Positions 22,244 to 30,418 of a stretch of 48,506 nt of DNA are shown in pieces. Below the pieces are notes generated by a model. That model saw only the letters and a program-made list of their open reading frames with translations, ran no database searches and was not told the DNA's origin. Positions within the stretch are counted from its first letter, which is position 1; each line of letters starts with the position of its first letter. The stretch spans positions 1 through 48,506 of the forward strand of contig CALQYS010000006.1 in assembly GCA_943348755.1 (NCBI GenBank), written 5' to 3'. The DNA is from Candidatus Nomurabacteria bacterium (lineage in GTDB: Bacteria; Patescibacteriota; Minisyncoccia; Phycocordibacterales; UBA9973). The translations under genes were made by a program, and so were the position numbers.

Positions 22244-23395
22244 ATGAAAATTTTAAGCATTGAAACATCCTGTGACGACACAGCGATAAGTATTTTTGAG
22301 GTAAGGGGAACTGCCAAGCCTTCATTTAAGGTTTTAGCAAATAATTCAAATTCACAAATAAATATCCACATCCCCTACGGTGGAGTTTACCCGGTGCTTG
22401 CCAAGAGAGAACATGCCAAAAATCTACCCATTTTACTTGAAGCAAGTCTAAAACAAGCAAAGCTAGAAAAGAAATCAAAACCAGTAGACGCTATCGCTGT
22501 CACCTATGGCCCAGGGCTAGAAATGTGTCTCTGGGAGGGTATAATTTTCGCTAAAGATTTAGCGAAGAAATGGGGTGTGCCCATTATACCTGTAAACCAC
22601 ATGGAGGGGCATGTGGTTTCGGTTTTTGGAAAACACAAAGGAAAGTTTTTAATACCGAAAGTAAAAACGCCGATTCTTTCTCTTTTAGTTTCTGGTGGAC
22701 ACACACAATTAGTACTGAGCAAAAAGTTTATGCAATATGAAATAGTTGGAGAGACCCTAGACGATGCTGTCGGCGAGGCTTTCGACAAGGTCGCCCGTAT
22801 GCTTGATCTGCCCTACCCCGGCGGTCCACAGATTTCAAAGATGGCGGAAATAGAAAGGGCTGCAAAAAAACAAATTATTTTTGGGTCGCTGTCTCCGCGT
22901 GCTCGCGGAGCGCTGCCTCTCGGCTCGTCAGCCTGCGAGACACCCAAAAATGATTGTTTTTCTTTCGCCCTTCCAAGACCAATGCTTCACAGTAAAGATT
23001 TTAATTTTTCTTATGCTGGATTAAAAACCGCCGTTCTTTATTTAATTAGAAAAATCGCACCAGATGGAAAGCTGGATTATAAAACAAAAAGCGCTATAGC
23101 TCTAGAATTTGAAAACGCAGCTATAGAGTGTTTGGTGTATAAAACAAAAAAAGCCATAGAAAAGTACGGGGCTAAAACTTTAATGGTGGCAGGTGGAGTA
23201 GCTGCTAATAGACACCTAAGAAATGAAATGTCCGCCTTGGGTGGAAAAAAAATAAAACTCCTCTTCCCCACCCTAGAACTTTCAGGAGACAATTCCCTAA
23301 TGATCGGCATAGCGGGATACTTAAATTACATAAAAAATAAGAGAAAAGTCCCTAAACCAGCCCTCATAAAAGCAACTGGTAATCTAAGGCTCTAA
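22244..23395 (+). CDS. tsaD: tRNA N6-adenosine threonylcarbamoyltransferase TsaD
   Basis: Transfers threonylcarbamoyl to A37 of ANN-decoding tRNAs. Seen: opening ILSIETSCDDTAISI, metal-binding HMEGH, LLVSGGHTQLV, DDAVGEAFDKVARML, YPGGPQISKMA, the FPRPM-equivalent ALPRPM, SYAGLKTAV and VAGGVAANRHLR. It is 383 residues because of an insertion of about 28 residues (around 212-239, FGSLSPRARGALPLGSSACE) encoded by a long inverted repeat. The reading frame is kept and all catalytic motifs remain, so it is probably functional. Confidence 0.93.
   Translation: MKILSIETSCDDTAISIFEVRGTAKPSFKVLANNSNSQINIHIPYGGVYPVLAKREHAKNLPILLEASLKQAKLEKKSKPVDAIAVTYGPGLEMCLWEGIIFAKDLAKKWGVPIIPVNHMEGHVVSVFGKHKGKFLIPKVKTPILSLLVSGGHTQLVLSKKFMQYEIVGETLDDAVGEAFDKVARMLDLPYPGGPQISKMAEIERAAKKQIIFGSLSPRARGALPLGSSACETPKNDCFSFALPRPMLHSKDFNFSYAGLKTAVLYLIRKIAPDGKLDYKTKSAIALEFENAAIECLVYKTKKAIEKYGAKTLMVAGGVAANRHLRNEMSALGGKKIKLLFPTLELSGDNSLMIGIAGYLNYIKNKRKVPKPALIKATGNLRL
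22867..22960. repeat. Palindromic insertion element inside tsaD
   Basis: Outer arms AAAACAAATTATTTTTGGGT (22867-22886) and the reverse complement of 22942-22960 match except one gap and one substitution. Inside lies a perfect CTCCGCG-tgct-CGCGGAG hairpin (22893-22910) and further GAGA/TCTC pairing. About 94 bp in total, in frame, and GC-rich in the centre compared with the host gene. Confidence 0.75.
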
Positions 23396-23396
23396 C

Positions 23397-23416
23397 CCTC
23401 GCCCAGGCGGGGCAGG
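23397..23416. repeat. GC mini-palindrome before valS
   Basis: CCTCGCC-CA-GGCGGGG followed by CAGG lies directly before the valS -10 region, occupying the place of a -35 box. Confidence 0.6.
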
Positions 23417-23434
23417 TATGATATTATTCAACTT

Positions 23435-25912
23435 ATGAACGAGAAGCTGCTCAAGCCATATAACCCTAAAGAAACAGAAGAAAGAATCTACAAGCTATGG
23501 GAAGATAGCGGTTTTTTTAACCCAGATGTGTGTATAAAAAAGGGAGTGACTGAGGCTGATGCAGAACATTTTTCGATCGTCCTTCCACCACCAAACGTAA
23601 CTGGAAATTTACATACTGGACATGCTTTGATGCTTGTCATTCAAGACATCATGATTCGCCAGGCGCGCATGCAAGGCAAAAAGACACTTTGGCTCCCCGG
23701 CACAGACCATGCGGCCATCGCCACTCAGTCAAAAGTTGAAAAATTGCTTGAAAAAGAAGGTATCCGTAAAAATGATCTTGGCCGCGAAGAGTTTTTGAAG
23801 CGTGTTGAGAAATTTGCTAAAGAATCACATGACACTATCATAAATCAATGTAAGAAGATGGGTGCAACGCTCGACTGGTCTCGCGAAGCTTTTACTCTAG
23901 ATGAAGCTCGTAATCTCGCTGTTAAAACAGCTTTTAAAAAAATGTACGACGATGGTCTTATTTATCGAGGACATAGGATAGTGAACTGGGATCCGAAAGG
24001 ACAAACAGTTATTTCGGATGATGAAACAATTTACGAAGAAAGAAAAGGAAAATTTTATACTTTTAAGTATGGGCCTTTCGAAATAGGCACAGCAAGACCC
24101 GAAACAAAATTTGGAGACAAATACGTGGTCATGCATCCAGATGACAAAAGATATAAAAAATGGGATCATGGCGACAAACTGACGGTAGAATGGATAAATG
24201 GCCCCATTGAAGCAACAATCATAAAAGACAAAATAATTGACATGGAATTTGGCACTGGTGTGATGACCATTACTCCCTGGCATTCACATGAAGATTTCCA
24301 GTTAGCTGAAAAATATAAATTATACAAAGAACAAATCATAGATAAATTTGGAAAATTACTCCCGATTGCACAAGAATTTTCTGGTATGAAAATCACTGAG
24401 GCTAGAGAAAAAATTGTTGAAAAATTAAAAAATAAAGGACTGCTAGTCTCGGTCGATGAAAATTACACAAACAGAGTGGCCACAGCCGAGCGCACTGGAG
24501 GCATGATAGAACCACAAATCATGCTTCAGTGGTTTGTAGACGTAAATAAAAAGATCCCAGCACGTGGTAATAAATCTCTTAAAGAACTCATGCTCGAACC
24601 AGTGCGAGAAGGTAAAATAAAGATTATTCCCAACCATTTTGAAAAGGTTTATTTTAATTGGATAGAAAATTTGCGTGATTGGTGTATCTCCAGACAGATT
24701 TGGTATGGGCACAGAATTCCAGTATGGTATAAAAAGAAAGAAACGGGCAAAAAAATGGGTTTTGCGGGTGATATCGTTAATCAGGTTTTAGATACTAAAA
24801 CAAAAACATATAGATTGCGAGATCATAATTTGTCTGTAGGAGATGAAATTGCTTTTGAAGACAGTTCAGCTGGTAACATTTTCGGTTATGGAAAAATAAC
24901 CAAAATAGAACAAACCATAGTGGGTAAAATAGATTTAGAAGATAAAAAACACTGGAGAACTTACGAAAAAACAGAAGATCTAATAAAAGCTTTTAAACGA
25001 CATCATCCAGATAAAGAAGTAGACGAATCAACTCCAGTATGGATATATACATACGAGTTTACTTCACCAATACACTGCGGAATTGAAGCTCCTAAGGATG
25101 AAGACTGGACTCAAGACGAAGACACATTAGACACATGGTTTTCTTCCGGACTCTGGACTTTCTCCACGCTCGGTTGGCCAAACAAGACAAAGGATTTGGA
25201 GACATACCACCCTACTTCTGTGCTCGAAACCGGACACGACATTCTTTTCTTCTGGATTGCCCGCATGATTTTGATGTCGCAATATTTGCTTGGAGAAATA
25301 CCTTTCAAAAATGTATATTTGCATGGTATGGTCCGCACGTCTGACGGTAAGAAAATGTCTAAATCCCTTGGAGAAAAGGCCATTGATCCGCTTGATATAG
25401 TGGCTAAATACGGCAATGATGCGTTGCGTATGGCCATGGTGGTCGGCAATACTCCAGGCAATGATCTAAAGCTAAACGAAAATGACATCAGGGGGTATGG
25501 TAAATTCACAAATAAAATTTGGAATGCTTCTAGATTTGTTTTAGAACAGACAAAAGATGTGGCTGTTTTTAATCCTAAAAATTACGACGCGGAAGATAGA
25601 AAATCCGAAGATGAATTGAAAAACTTAATAAAGGAAGTAACAAAAGAAATGAACGAATATAGATTTTCGATAGTTTCGGAAAAACTTTACCATTATTTTT
25701 GGCACACTTTCGCAGATATCATTATCGAAAGATCAAAAAAGAAAATTTTGGAAGATAAAAATGCCCTATCAGCTAAGACGCTTTTACATCGTCATTTAAA
25801 TATCCTTTTAAGAACACTCCATCCCTTCGTACCATTCGTCACAGAAGAAGTGTGGTCTATGATACCTGATTATAAAAGTTTATTAATGGTTGAAAAATGG
25901 CCTAATGACTAA
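23435..25912 (+). CDS. valS: Valyl-tRNA synthetase with inserted ASCH-like domain
   Basis: A class I synthetase that charges tRNA-Val. Seen: PPPNVTGNLHTGHAL (HIGH), LPGTDHAAIATQ, editing domain with FGTGVMTITPWHSHEDF, WISRQ-type CISRQIWYGHRIPVWY, DEDTLDTWFSS and GKKMSKSLG (KMSKS). Between GHRIPVWY and the DEDTLDTWF motif, about residues 441-541, is a segment with the ASCH pattern: TYRLRDHNLSVGDEIAFEDS, then GYGKITKIEQ, then WIYTYEF. The C-terminal coiled-coil arm of bacterial ValRS is missing or very short. TATTAT lies 7 nt before the ATG. The last 8 nt overlap the next gene. Confidence 0.93.
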   Translation: MNEKLLKPYNPKETEERIYKLWEDSGFFNPDVCIKKGVTEADAEHFSIVLPPPNVTGNLHTGHALMLVIQDIMIRQARMQGKKTLWLPGTDHAAIATQSKVEKLLEKEGIRKNDLGREEFLKRVEKFAKESHDTIINQCKKMGATLDWSREAFTLDEARNLAVKTAFKKMYDDGLIYRGHRIVNWDPKGQTVISDDETIYEERKGKFYTFKYGPFEIGTARPETKFGDKYVVMHPDDKRYKKWDHGDKLTVEWINGPIEATIIKDKIIDMEFGTGVMTITPWHSHEDFQLAEKYKLYKEQIIDKFGKLLPIAQEFSGMKITEAREKIVEKLKNKGLLVSVDENYTNRVATAERTGGMIEPQIMLQWFVDVNKKIPARGNKSLKELMLEPVREGKIKIIPNHFEKVYFNWIENLRDWCISRQIWYGHRIPVWYKKKETGKKMGFAGDIVNQVLDTKTKTYRLRDHNLSVGDEIAFEDSSAGNIFGYGKITKIEQTIVGKIDLEDKKHWRTYEKTEDLIKAFKRHHPDKEVDESTPVWIYTYEFTSPIHCGIEAPKDEDWTQDEDTLDTWFSSGLWTFSTLGWPNKTKDLETYHPTSVLETGHDILFFWIARMILMSQYLLGEIPFKNVYLHGMVRTSDGKKMSKSLGEKAIDPLDIVAKYGNDALRMAMVVGNTPGNDLKLNENDIRGYGKFTNKIWNASRFVLEQTKDVAVFNPKNYDAEDRKSEDELKNLIKEVTKEMNEYRFSIVSEKLYHYFWHTFADIIIERSKKKILEDKNALSAKTLLHRHLNILLRTLHPFVPFVTEEVWSMIPDYKSLLMVEKWPND

Positions 25913-26606
25913 CGACCCTAAAATTCTGGCTTTAGCGTTTATTGGTGGGATTATCCCCTCCCTTTTGTGGCTCTGGTTCTGGATTAAAGAAGAAGAGAAT
26001 GATCCCGAACCAAAAGGAGTCATCACCGCAGTTTTCATTTTAGGCATGATAGGAGTGGCTTGTGTTCTACCGATTCAAAAATTTATCCAAGCACACACAA
26101 ACTCTCCCGAAGACCAGCTCGTGCTATGGGCAGGCTCGGAAGAAATAATAAAATACCTTGCCGTCTTGGTCGTTCTTTACAGAACGAGATACATAAACCA
26201 AGCCATAGATTGGCCTATATACTTGATCACTGCAGCCCTAGGCTTCGCTGCTCTTGAAAATACGTTATTTTTGATTAAACCGCTATCACTCGGTCAAGAC
26301 ACGGTGGGTTTGCTCACAGGAGAATTTAGGTTTTTGGGTTCGACGCTTTTGCATGCTGTTGCAAGTGGAATTTTGGGTATCGCACTCGGTATTTCCTTGC
26401 ATATTGAAGGATTTAAAAGAAAATTATATCTTATCACTGGCCTTGTACTGGCTACTGCCTTGCATAGTGTCTTTAATTTTTTTATAATAAGGGTTAAAGT
26501 AAACGATGGAAATTATCTTTTAGAAGTGTTGAAGGTGTTTGGTTTCTTGTGGGTCGTTACTATCATTGTAATGTTACTTTTTGAAAAAGTAAGAAGGATG
26601 AATTAA
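25905..26606 (+). CDS. PrsW-type intramembrane metalloprotease family protein
   Basis: A polytopic membrane protein of about 233 residues. It has the family's motifs in hydrophobic context: SEEIIKY (EExxK), GFAALENTLF (F..xEN), TLLHAVASGILG and LATALHSVFNFF (histidines). PrsW proteases cleave anti-sigma factors or other membrane substrates; the target here is unknown. The ATG at 25905 is preferred over the track's TTG at 25890. It overlaps the valS stop by 8 nt and so is translationally coupled to it. Confidence 0.82.
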   Translation: MTNDPKILALAFIGGIIPSLLWLWFWIKEEENDPEPKGVITAVFILGMIGVACVLPIQKFIQAHTNSPEDQLVLWAGSEEIIKYLAVLVVLYRTRYINQAIDWPIYLITAALGFAALENTLFLIKPLSLGQDTVGLLTGEFRFLGSTLLHAVASGILGIALGISLHIEGFKRKLYLITGLVLATALHSVFNFFIIRVKVNDGNYLLEVLKVFGFLWVVTIIVMLLFEKVRRMN

Positions 26607-26657
26607 AACTAATTTCAGCTTAAAGCTGATCCGCCTCGAGCGGACAAATTAAAAAAT

Positions 26658-27131
26658 ATGAATAAAAAAAGAAGTTTTTGGGAAAGATTAACAGGAAGTG
26701 TTCACGAAGAAGAATATGAAGAAACAAAAAAGGTTTCAGTTACGGTAAAAGGGGCTCGAGACAAAAAGCCTGACAACAATTGGATCGAGGAAGAAAATGA
26801 AGAAGCAGAACTAGCAATCGACGTTTATCAAACTCCGACTGATATCGTAGTGCAGACGATGACTGCTGGAGTTAAACCAGAAGATTTAGAAATATCAGTG
26901 GCTCGCGATATGATCACAATCAAGGGTCATCGTGAAGAGTCGAGAACAATAGACGAAGATAACTATTTCTCCAAAGAACTTTATTGGGGAAGATTTTCTA
27001 GAACTATATCACTTCCAGCTGAAGTAGAACCAGAAGAAGTGGAGGCAACGGAAAAACACGGACTTTTGACGATAAAAATCAGGAAAGTAGATAAGGAAAA
27101 GAAAAACAATATAAGAGTCAGATCAATCTAA
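26658..27131 (+). CDS. Small heat shock protein Hsp20/alpha-crystallin
   Basis: An ATP-independent holdase chaperone. The 157 residues have an unusually acidic N-terminal arm and a full alpha-crystallin domain (LAIDVYQTPTDIVVQTMTAG, VKPEDLEISVARDMITIKG, FSRTISLPAEVEPEEVEAT). HGLLTIKIRK is the conserved final strand. A short C-terminal tail follows, without a clear IxI motif (NIRVRSI is the nearest). A small hairpin (TCAGCTT-a-AAGCTGA) precedes it. It converges with tRNA-Phe, 2 bp apart. Confidence 0.9.
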   Translation: MNKKRSFWERLTGSVHEEEYEETKKVSVTVKGARDKKPDNNWIEEENEEAELAIDVYQTPTDIVVQTMTAGVKPEDLEISVARDMITIKGHREESRTIDEDNYFSKELYWGRFSRTISLPAEVEPEEVEATEKHGLLTIKIRKVDKEKKNNIRVRSI

Positions 27132-27133
27132 TG

Positions 27134-27205
27134 TGCCTGGGGGCAGAATCGCACTGCCGACCTATCCCTCTTCAGGGGAGAGCTCTACTACTGAGCTACC
27201 CAGGC
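27134..27205 (-). tRNA. tRNA-Phe (GAA)
   Basis: Minus strand: acceptor GCCTGGG/CCCAGGC, D arm TAGCTCAGTAGTAGAGC, anticodon loop CTGAAGA (GAA), T arm GCAGT-GCGATTC-TGC-type. The anticodon stem has one mismatch. Discriminator A followed by CA, so CCA is not encoded. Confidence 0.88.
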
Positions 27206-27208
27206 GTT

Positions 27209-27472
27209 TTACTTCTTAAAATTCTGAATTATCTTATTAAGATTACTTAAATCACTTTTTGCTCCACCATATACGCCGATTAATTTATCCACATATGGCT
27301 GAATAAAGTAATATGCCCCTACCGCAGAACCAACAATCAATATCCAATATATTGCTCTCATAATACTTGCGTAGCGCATTCCACGTCTCATAGAATGCAA
27401 CATTTTATTGTTGTCTTCTACAAGTTTTACGCTCTTGTACAAAAGTTCTCTTTCTTCCGGAGACATAGACAA
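27209..27472 (-). CDS. Small single-pass membrane protein, hypothetical
   Basis: 87 residues. The N-terminal half is a charged helix (SPEERELLYKSVKLVEDNNKML). One transmembrane segment follows (AIYWILIVGSAVGAYYFI), then a polar tail ending in basic residues. It ends 3 bp before the tRNA-Phe 5' end on the same strand and starts 36 bp after tRNA-Arg, so all three may be one transcript. Function unknown. Confidence 0.75.
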   Translation of the reverse strand: MSMSPEERELLYKSVKLVEDNNKMLHSMRRGMRYASIMRAIYWILIVGSAVGAYYFIQPYVDKLIGVYGGAKSDLSNLNKIIQNFKK

Positions 27473-27508
27473 ATACTAGCAAAAATAGATTTAAAAATCA
27501 AAACTTTG

Positions 27509-27580
27509 TGTCCTCGGCAGGAATTGAACCTACAATTACTCCTTAGGACGGAGTCGTTATATCCGTTTAACTACGAGGAC
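27509..27580 (-). tRNA. tRNA-Arg (CCT)
   Basis: Minus strand: acceptor GTCCTCG/CGAGGAC, anticodon arm ACTCC-GTCCTAA-GGAGT (CCT), T arm GTAGG-TTCAATT-CCTGC. Discriminator A, then CA; CCA not encoded. Confidence 0.9.
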
Positions 27581-27610
27581 ATTACAAGACAATAGTATAT
27601 GAGAGTCGGA

Positions 27611-27844
27611 TTAAAGTCCAAGCAACTTCACTATCAATGGTTTATTGAAACCGACAACCAAATCGTTGTCGATGATGATAACCGGCACACCCAGCTGCCC
27701 ACTTTTCTCTACTAGCTCCTTTCTTTTCTCTGGGTTTCCAGCAACATCATATTCTGTATATGGAATATTTTTCTCCTTAAAAAACTCTTTGGCCATGTGA
27801 CAGAAATGACAAGAAGGAGTCGAATAAATTACTACATTTTTCAT
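27611..27844 (-). CDS. Glutaredoxin-like protein (NrdH/Grx fold)
   Basis: A 77-residue thioredoxin-fold protein with the redox motif CHFC (STPSCHFCHMAKEFF), the cis-proline strand QLGVPVIIID, and the C-terminal VVGFNKP. It could reduce protein disulfides or ribonucleotide reductase. TrxB at 12314 is a candidate electron donor because NrdH-type glutaredoxins are reduced by thioredoxin reductase; that link is inferred. Confidence 0.85.
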   Translation of the reverse strand: MKNVVIYSTPSCHFCHMAKEFFKEKNIPYTEYDVAGNPEKRKELVEKSGQLGVPVIIIDNDLVVGFNKPLIVKLLGL

Positions 27845-27897
27845 AAAATTAAAAAATTAATTACTAATTACCTATATTGTATCATACTTTCTTAAAC

Positions 27898-27926
27898 TTG
27901 CCTAAAGATTAAAATAACGATATATT
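27898..27926 (+). promoter_or_regulatory. tRNA-Gly promoter
   Basis: TTGCCT (27898-27903), 17-nt spacer, TATATT (27921-27926), 10 nt before the tRNA 5' end. Confidence 0.7.
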
Positions 27927-27936
27927 TCTTGAATAC

Positions 27937-28007
27937 GCGGCCGTAGTTTAGTGGTAGAACTGGTGCTTCCCAAGCATCGGGTGCGGGTTCGATTCCCGCC
28001 GACCGCA
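27937..28007 (+). tRNA. tRNA-Gly (CCC)
   Basis: Acceptor GCGGCCG/CGACCGC (one C-A mismatch), D arm TAGTTTAGTGGTAGAAC, anticodon arm GGTGC-TTCCCAA-GCATC (CCC), T arm GCGGG-TTCGATT-CCCGC. Discriminator A, no CCA. Converges with the FtsB-like gene. Confidence 0.9.
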
Positions 28008-28011
28008 CAGA

Positions 28012-28395
28012 TTATTTAAACCAATTTTTCCAAAAAAACAAAAAGGAGAAGAACCCACCTGAATCTTTTTTAGGAACCACCGTGGAATTTTTATCATCTA
28101 CAACCACGATCAATCCCTCCCCTTCTTTAGCTAAACCAAACTTGTCACGAATACTTTCCTCTACCCCGCTGTCCGTCTTTAATTTAGCTATGTCAGAAGA
28201 TAATTTGACTTTTTCTTTTTGTAAATCTAAGACCCTATTTTCAGCTATTTTTTTATTCTCCGTAGTTATTGTCATTTTTCCCATAAAACCAACCACTCCC
28301 CAGACAAAAAATATCAGTAAAACACCTAAAATCACCAAAACTGGTCTGGAATACACTATGTTGCGAAAACCTCTTTTTGGTTGAAAACTTTTCAT
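28012..28395 (-). CDS. FtsB/DivIC-like septum formation initiator
   Basis: A bitopic membrane protein of 127 residues from the ATG at 28395. It has a basic N-terminus, one transmembrane segment (PVLVILGVLLIFFVWGVVGF), a coiled coil (ENKKIAENRVLDLQKEKVKLSSDIAKL), and the DKFGLAKEGEGLIVVV stretch typical of FtsB/DivIC (the 'ar..l.lv..gE' region). It should pair with the FtsL-like protein at 4543. The track's TTG start at 28425 is part of the divergent promoter region shared with the 37-residue protein. Confidence 0.8.
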   Translation of the reverse strand: MKSFQPKRGFRNIVYSRPVLVILGVLLIFFVWGVVGFMGKMTITTENKKIAENRVLDLQKEKVKLSSDIAKLKTDSGVEESIRDKFGLAKEGEGLIVVVDDKNSTVVPKKDSGGFFSFLFFWKNWFK

Positions 28396-28414
28396 GATAT
28401 GGTAATATAAGTAT

Positions 28415-28528
28415 ATGCTTTTCAATAAAAAACATCAAAAGAAAATACAAGTGGCTTGGGCGGCTGTTAGTCTACTGATAATTATCAGTATGATTTTGCT
28501 TTACTCTCCCTTCTTTGGCACAAGATAA
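28415..28528 (+). CDS. 37-residue single-pass membrane protein
   Basis: Too short for the ORF track. It reads MLFNKKHQKKIQVAWAAVSL... with a basic N-terminus and a hydrophobic segment (VAWAAVSLLIIISMILLY) ending SPFFGTR. TTGAAA (28381-28386), 16 nt, TAATAT (28403-28408), then 6 nt to the ATG gives a full promoter with the leaderless layout seen elsewhere in the window. It is divergent from the FtsB-like gene. Function unknown; a small subunit of a membrane complex is possible. Confidence 0.55.
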   Translation: MLFNKKHQKKIQVAWAAVSLLIIISMILLYSPFFGTR

Positions 28529-28596
28529 TTTTAAAATAACTTTGCAAGAGCATCCTCCTTATGACCTAACGCAGCAAAGTTTGATTTTAAAGTTTT

Positions 28597-30414
28597 TTAT
28601 TTTTCCCCGCTCCGCATCATTTTCAAAAAGACATCTTGCGGAATGTTTACCCGGCCCCTTTCTTTCATCTTTTTCTTACCCTTCTTTTGTTTTTCACGAA
28701 GTTTCATCTTGCGGGTGATATCCCCCCCGTACATATGAGCAGTCACATCTTTTTTCATCCCGCTCAGTGTGCGAGAAGAAATAATACGCCCAAGTGCCTT
28801 ACCCTGGATTTTTAAAGTAAACATTTGCCTCGGCAAGAGACCTTCTAGTTTGAGGACGGATTCTTCGGCCTCAGTTTCCACTCTCTTTTTAGAAATAACC
28901 TTAGAAAAAGCGGGTACAACTTCGTCTGCCACCAATATATCAAGTCTGGTAACTTCTGCTTCACGCATTTCGGCCATTTCATAAGATATCGATCCATAGC
29001 CTGAGGTTGTGCTCTTCAATTCATCAAAAAAATTACGCATCAGTTCACGTAGTGGCATCCTCACTGATAAGGAAGAACGATTGTCTCCGAAATTTTCTGT
29101 TTCTCCCACTTCCCCCTCATGGTCAAACATAAGTTGCATTATGTTGCCTAGATATTCTACTGGCGTGATTATTTTCGCCTTCACCCACGGCTCGAAAACT
29201 TTCTGTATATTGCCATCGTCTGGGAAAAAATAGGGTGAGTAGATTTTTTCCCTTTTATTGTTGTTGTTTATTACTTCATAAATGATAGAAGGTGTCGTAA
29301 TGACCAAACTTAGATTAAATTCTCTTTTTAGTCTCTCAGTAATTATTTCCAAATGAAGCATACCAAGGAAACCGCAGCGGAATCCCCGACCGAGAGACCC
29401 AGAAGATTCCTCCTCATACGAAAAGGACGAATCAGAAAGTTTTAGCTTACCCAAAGATAGTTTAAGAATAGCAAAATCATCTGCATTCTCCGGAAACACA
29501 CTGGCCCATACCACCGGCATAGGTTGCATATATCCCGGGAGAGCTGGTAGAGGGTTCGCAGATTTGGTAATGGTATCTCCGACAGAAGCGATACCTGGTT
29601 TCTTAATGCCTGTAACAATATACCCTATTTCGCCCGAAGTAAGAGATTCCCGTACCGTTTCCTCTGGTGAGAAAGTACCCACTTCCAGCGCCGCGAATTT
29701 TTCATTGGATACCGCAAAGGTTAGATTATCTCCCTTTTTCACCTTACCATCGAGTACCCGCACGAATACGATGACACCTCGATGATTTGAATATTTAAAA
29801 TCAAAAATAAGCGCTCGTAAGATATTATCACCCGATAAATAAGTTACCACTGGGGCTGGAACACGTTTTATGATCTCTTGTAACAGATTTTCTACGCCTT
29901 CTCCTGTACGTCCCGATACTTCTAATATTTCTTCTGGCCGACAGTTTAAAAGCTTGATAACTTCTTCTTTGACTTCTGATATTCTAGCAAGTGGTGAATC
30001 TATTTTGGTAATAACTGGAATTATCTTCTTGCCTGTTTCTTGACCTTCCCCACGTGCCATGGCAAGCGTGGTAAGTGTTTGAGCTTGAACCCCCTGTGTT
30101 GAGTCAATCAGCAAAATAGAGCCTTCTACAGCCTTCAGAGCACGAGAAACTTCGTATGAAAAGTCTACGTGGCCTGGAGTATCGATTAGATTTAAAGCAT
30201 ATTTCTCGACGCCAAAAACGTATTCCATGCGTACCGGCTGCATTTTAATAGTAATCCCCCGTTCACGTTCCAGCTCCATGGAGTCGAGTACTTGATCACG
30301 CATTAGACGTTCTGGCACTGTATGTGTAATCTCCAGCATTCTATCCGCCAAGGTGCTTTTACCGTGGTCAATATGGGCGATGATTGAAAAGTTTTTAATG
30401 TTTTTTAGATCCAT
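28597..30414 (-). CDS. lepA: Elongation factor 4 (LepA)
   Basis: A ribosome-associated GTPase of the EF-G family. Seen: IIAHIDHGKSTLADRML (G1), RERGITIKMQ (switch I), DTPGHVDFSYEVSRAL (G3), TKIDSP (G4). The LepA-specific C-terminal domain (YGSISYEMAEMREAEVTRLDIL, and GGDITRKMKLREKQKKGKKKMK) is present. It is 605 residues, full length. It starts 4 nt after the ABC exporter stop and is the last gene of that run. Confidence 0.95.
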   Translation of the reverse strand: MDLKNIKNFSIIAHIDHGKSTLADRMLEITHTVPERLMRDQVLDSMELERERGITIKMQPVRMEYVFGVEKYALNLIDTPGHVDFSYEVSRALKAVEGSILLIDSTQGVQAQTLTTLAMARGEGQETGKKIIPVITKIDSPLARISEVKEEVIKLLNCRPEEILEVSGRTGEGVENLLQEIIKRVPAPVVTYLSGDNILRALIFDFKYSNHRGVIVFVRVLDGKVKKGDNLTFAVSNEKFAALEVGTFSPEETVRESLTSGEIGYIVTGIKKPGIASVGDTITKSANPLPALPGYMQPMPVVWASVFPENADDFAILKLSLGKLKLSDSSFSYEEESSGSLGRGFRCGFLGMLHLEIITERLKREFNLSLVITTPSIIYEVINNNNKREKIYSPYFFPDDGNIQKVFEPWVKAKIITPVEYLGNIMQLMFDHEGEVGETENFGDNRSSLSVRMPLRELMRNFFDELKSTTSGYGSISYEMAEMREAEVTRLDILVADEVVPAFSKVISKKRVETEAEESVLKLEGLLPRQMFTLKIQGKALGRIISSRTLSGMKKDVTAHMYGGDITRKMKLREKQKKGKKKMKERGRVNIPQDVFLKMMRSGEK

Positions 30415-30418
30415 AGAA

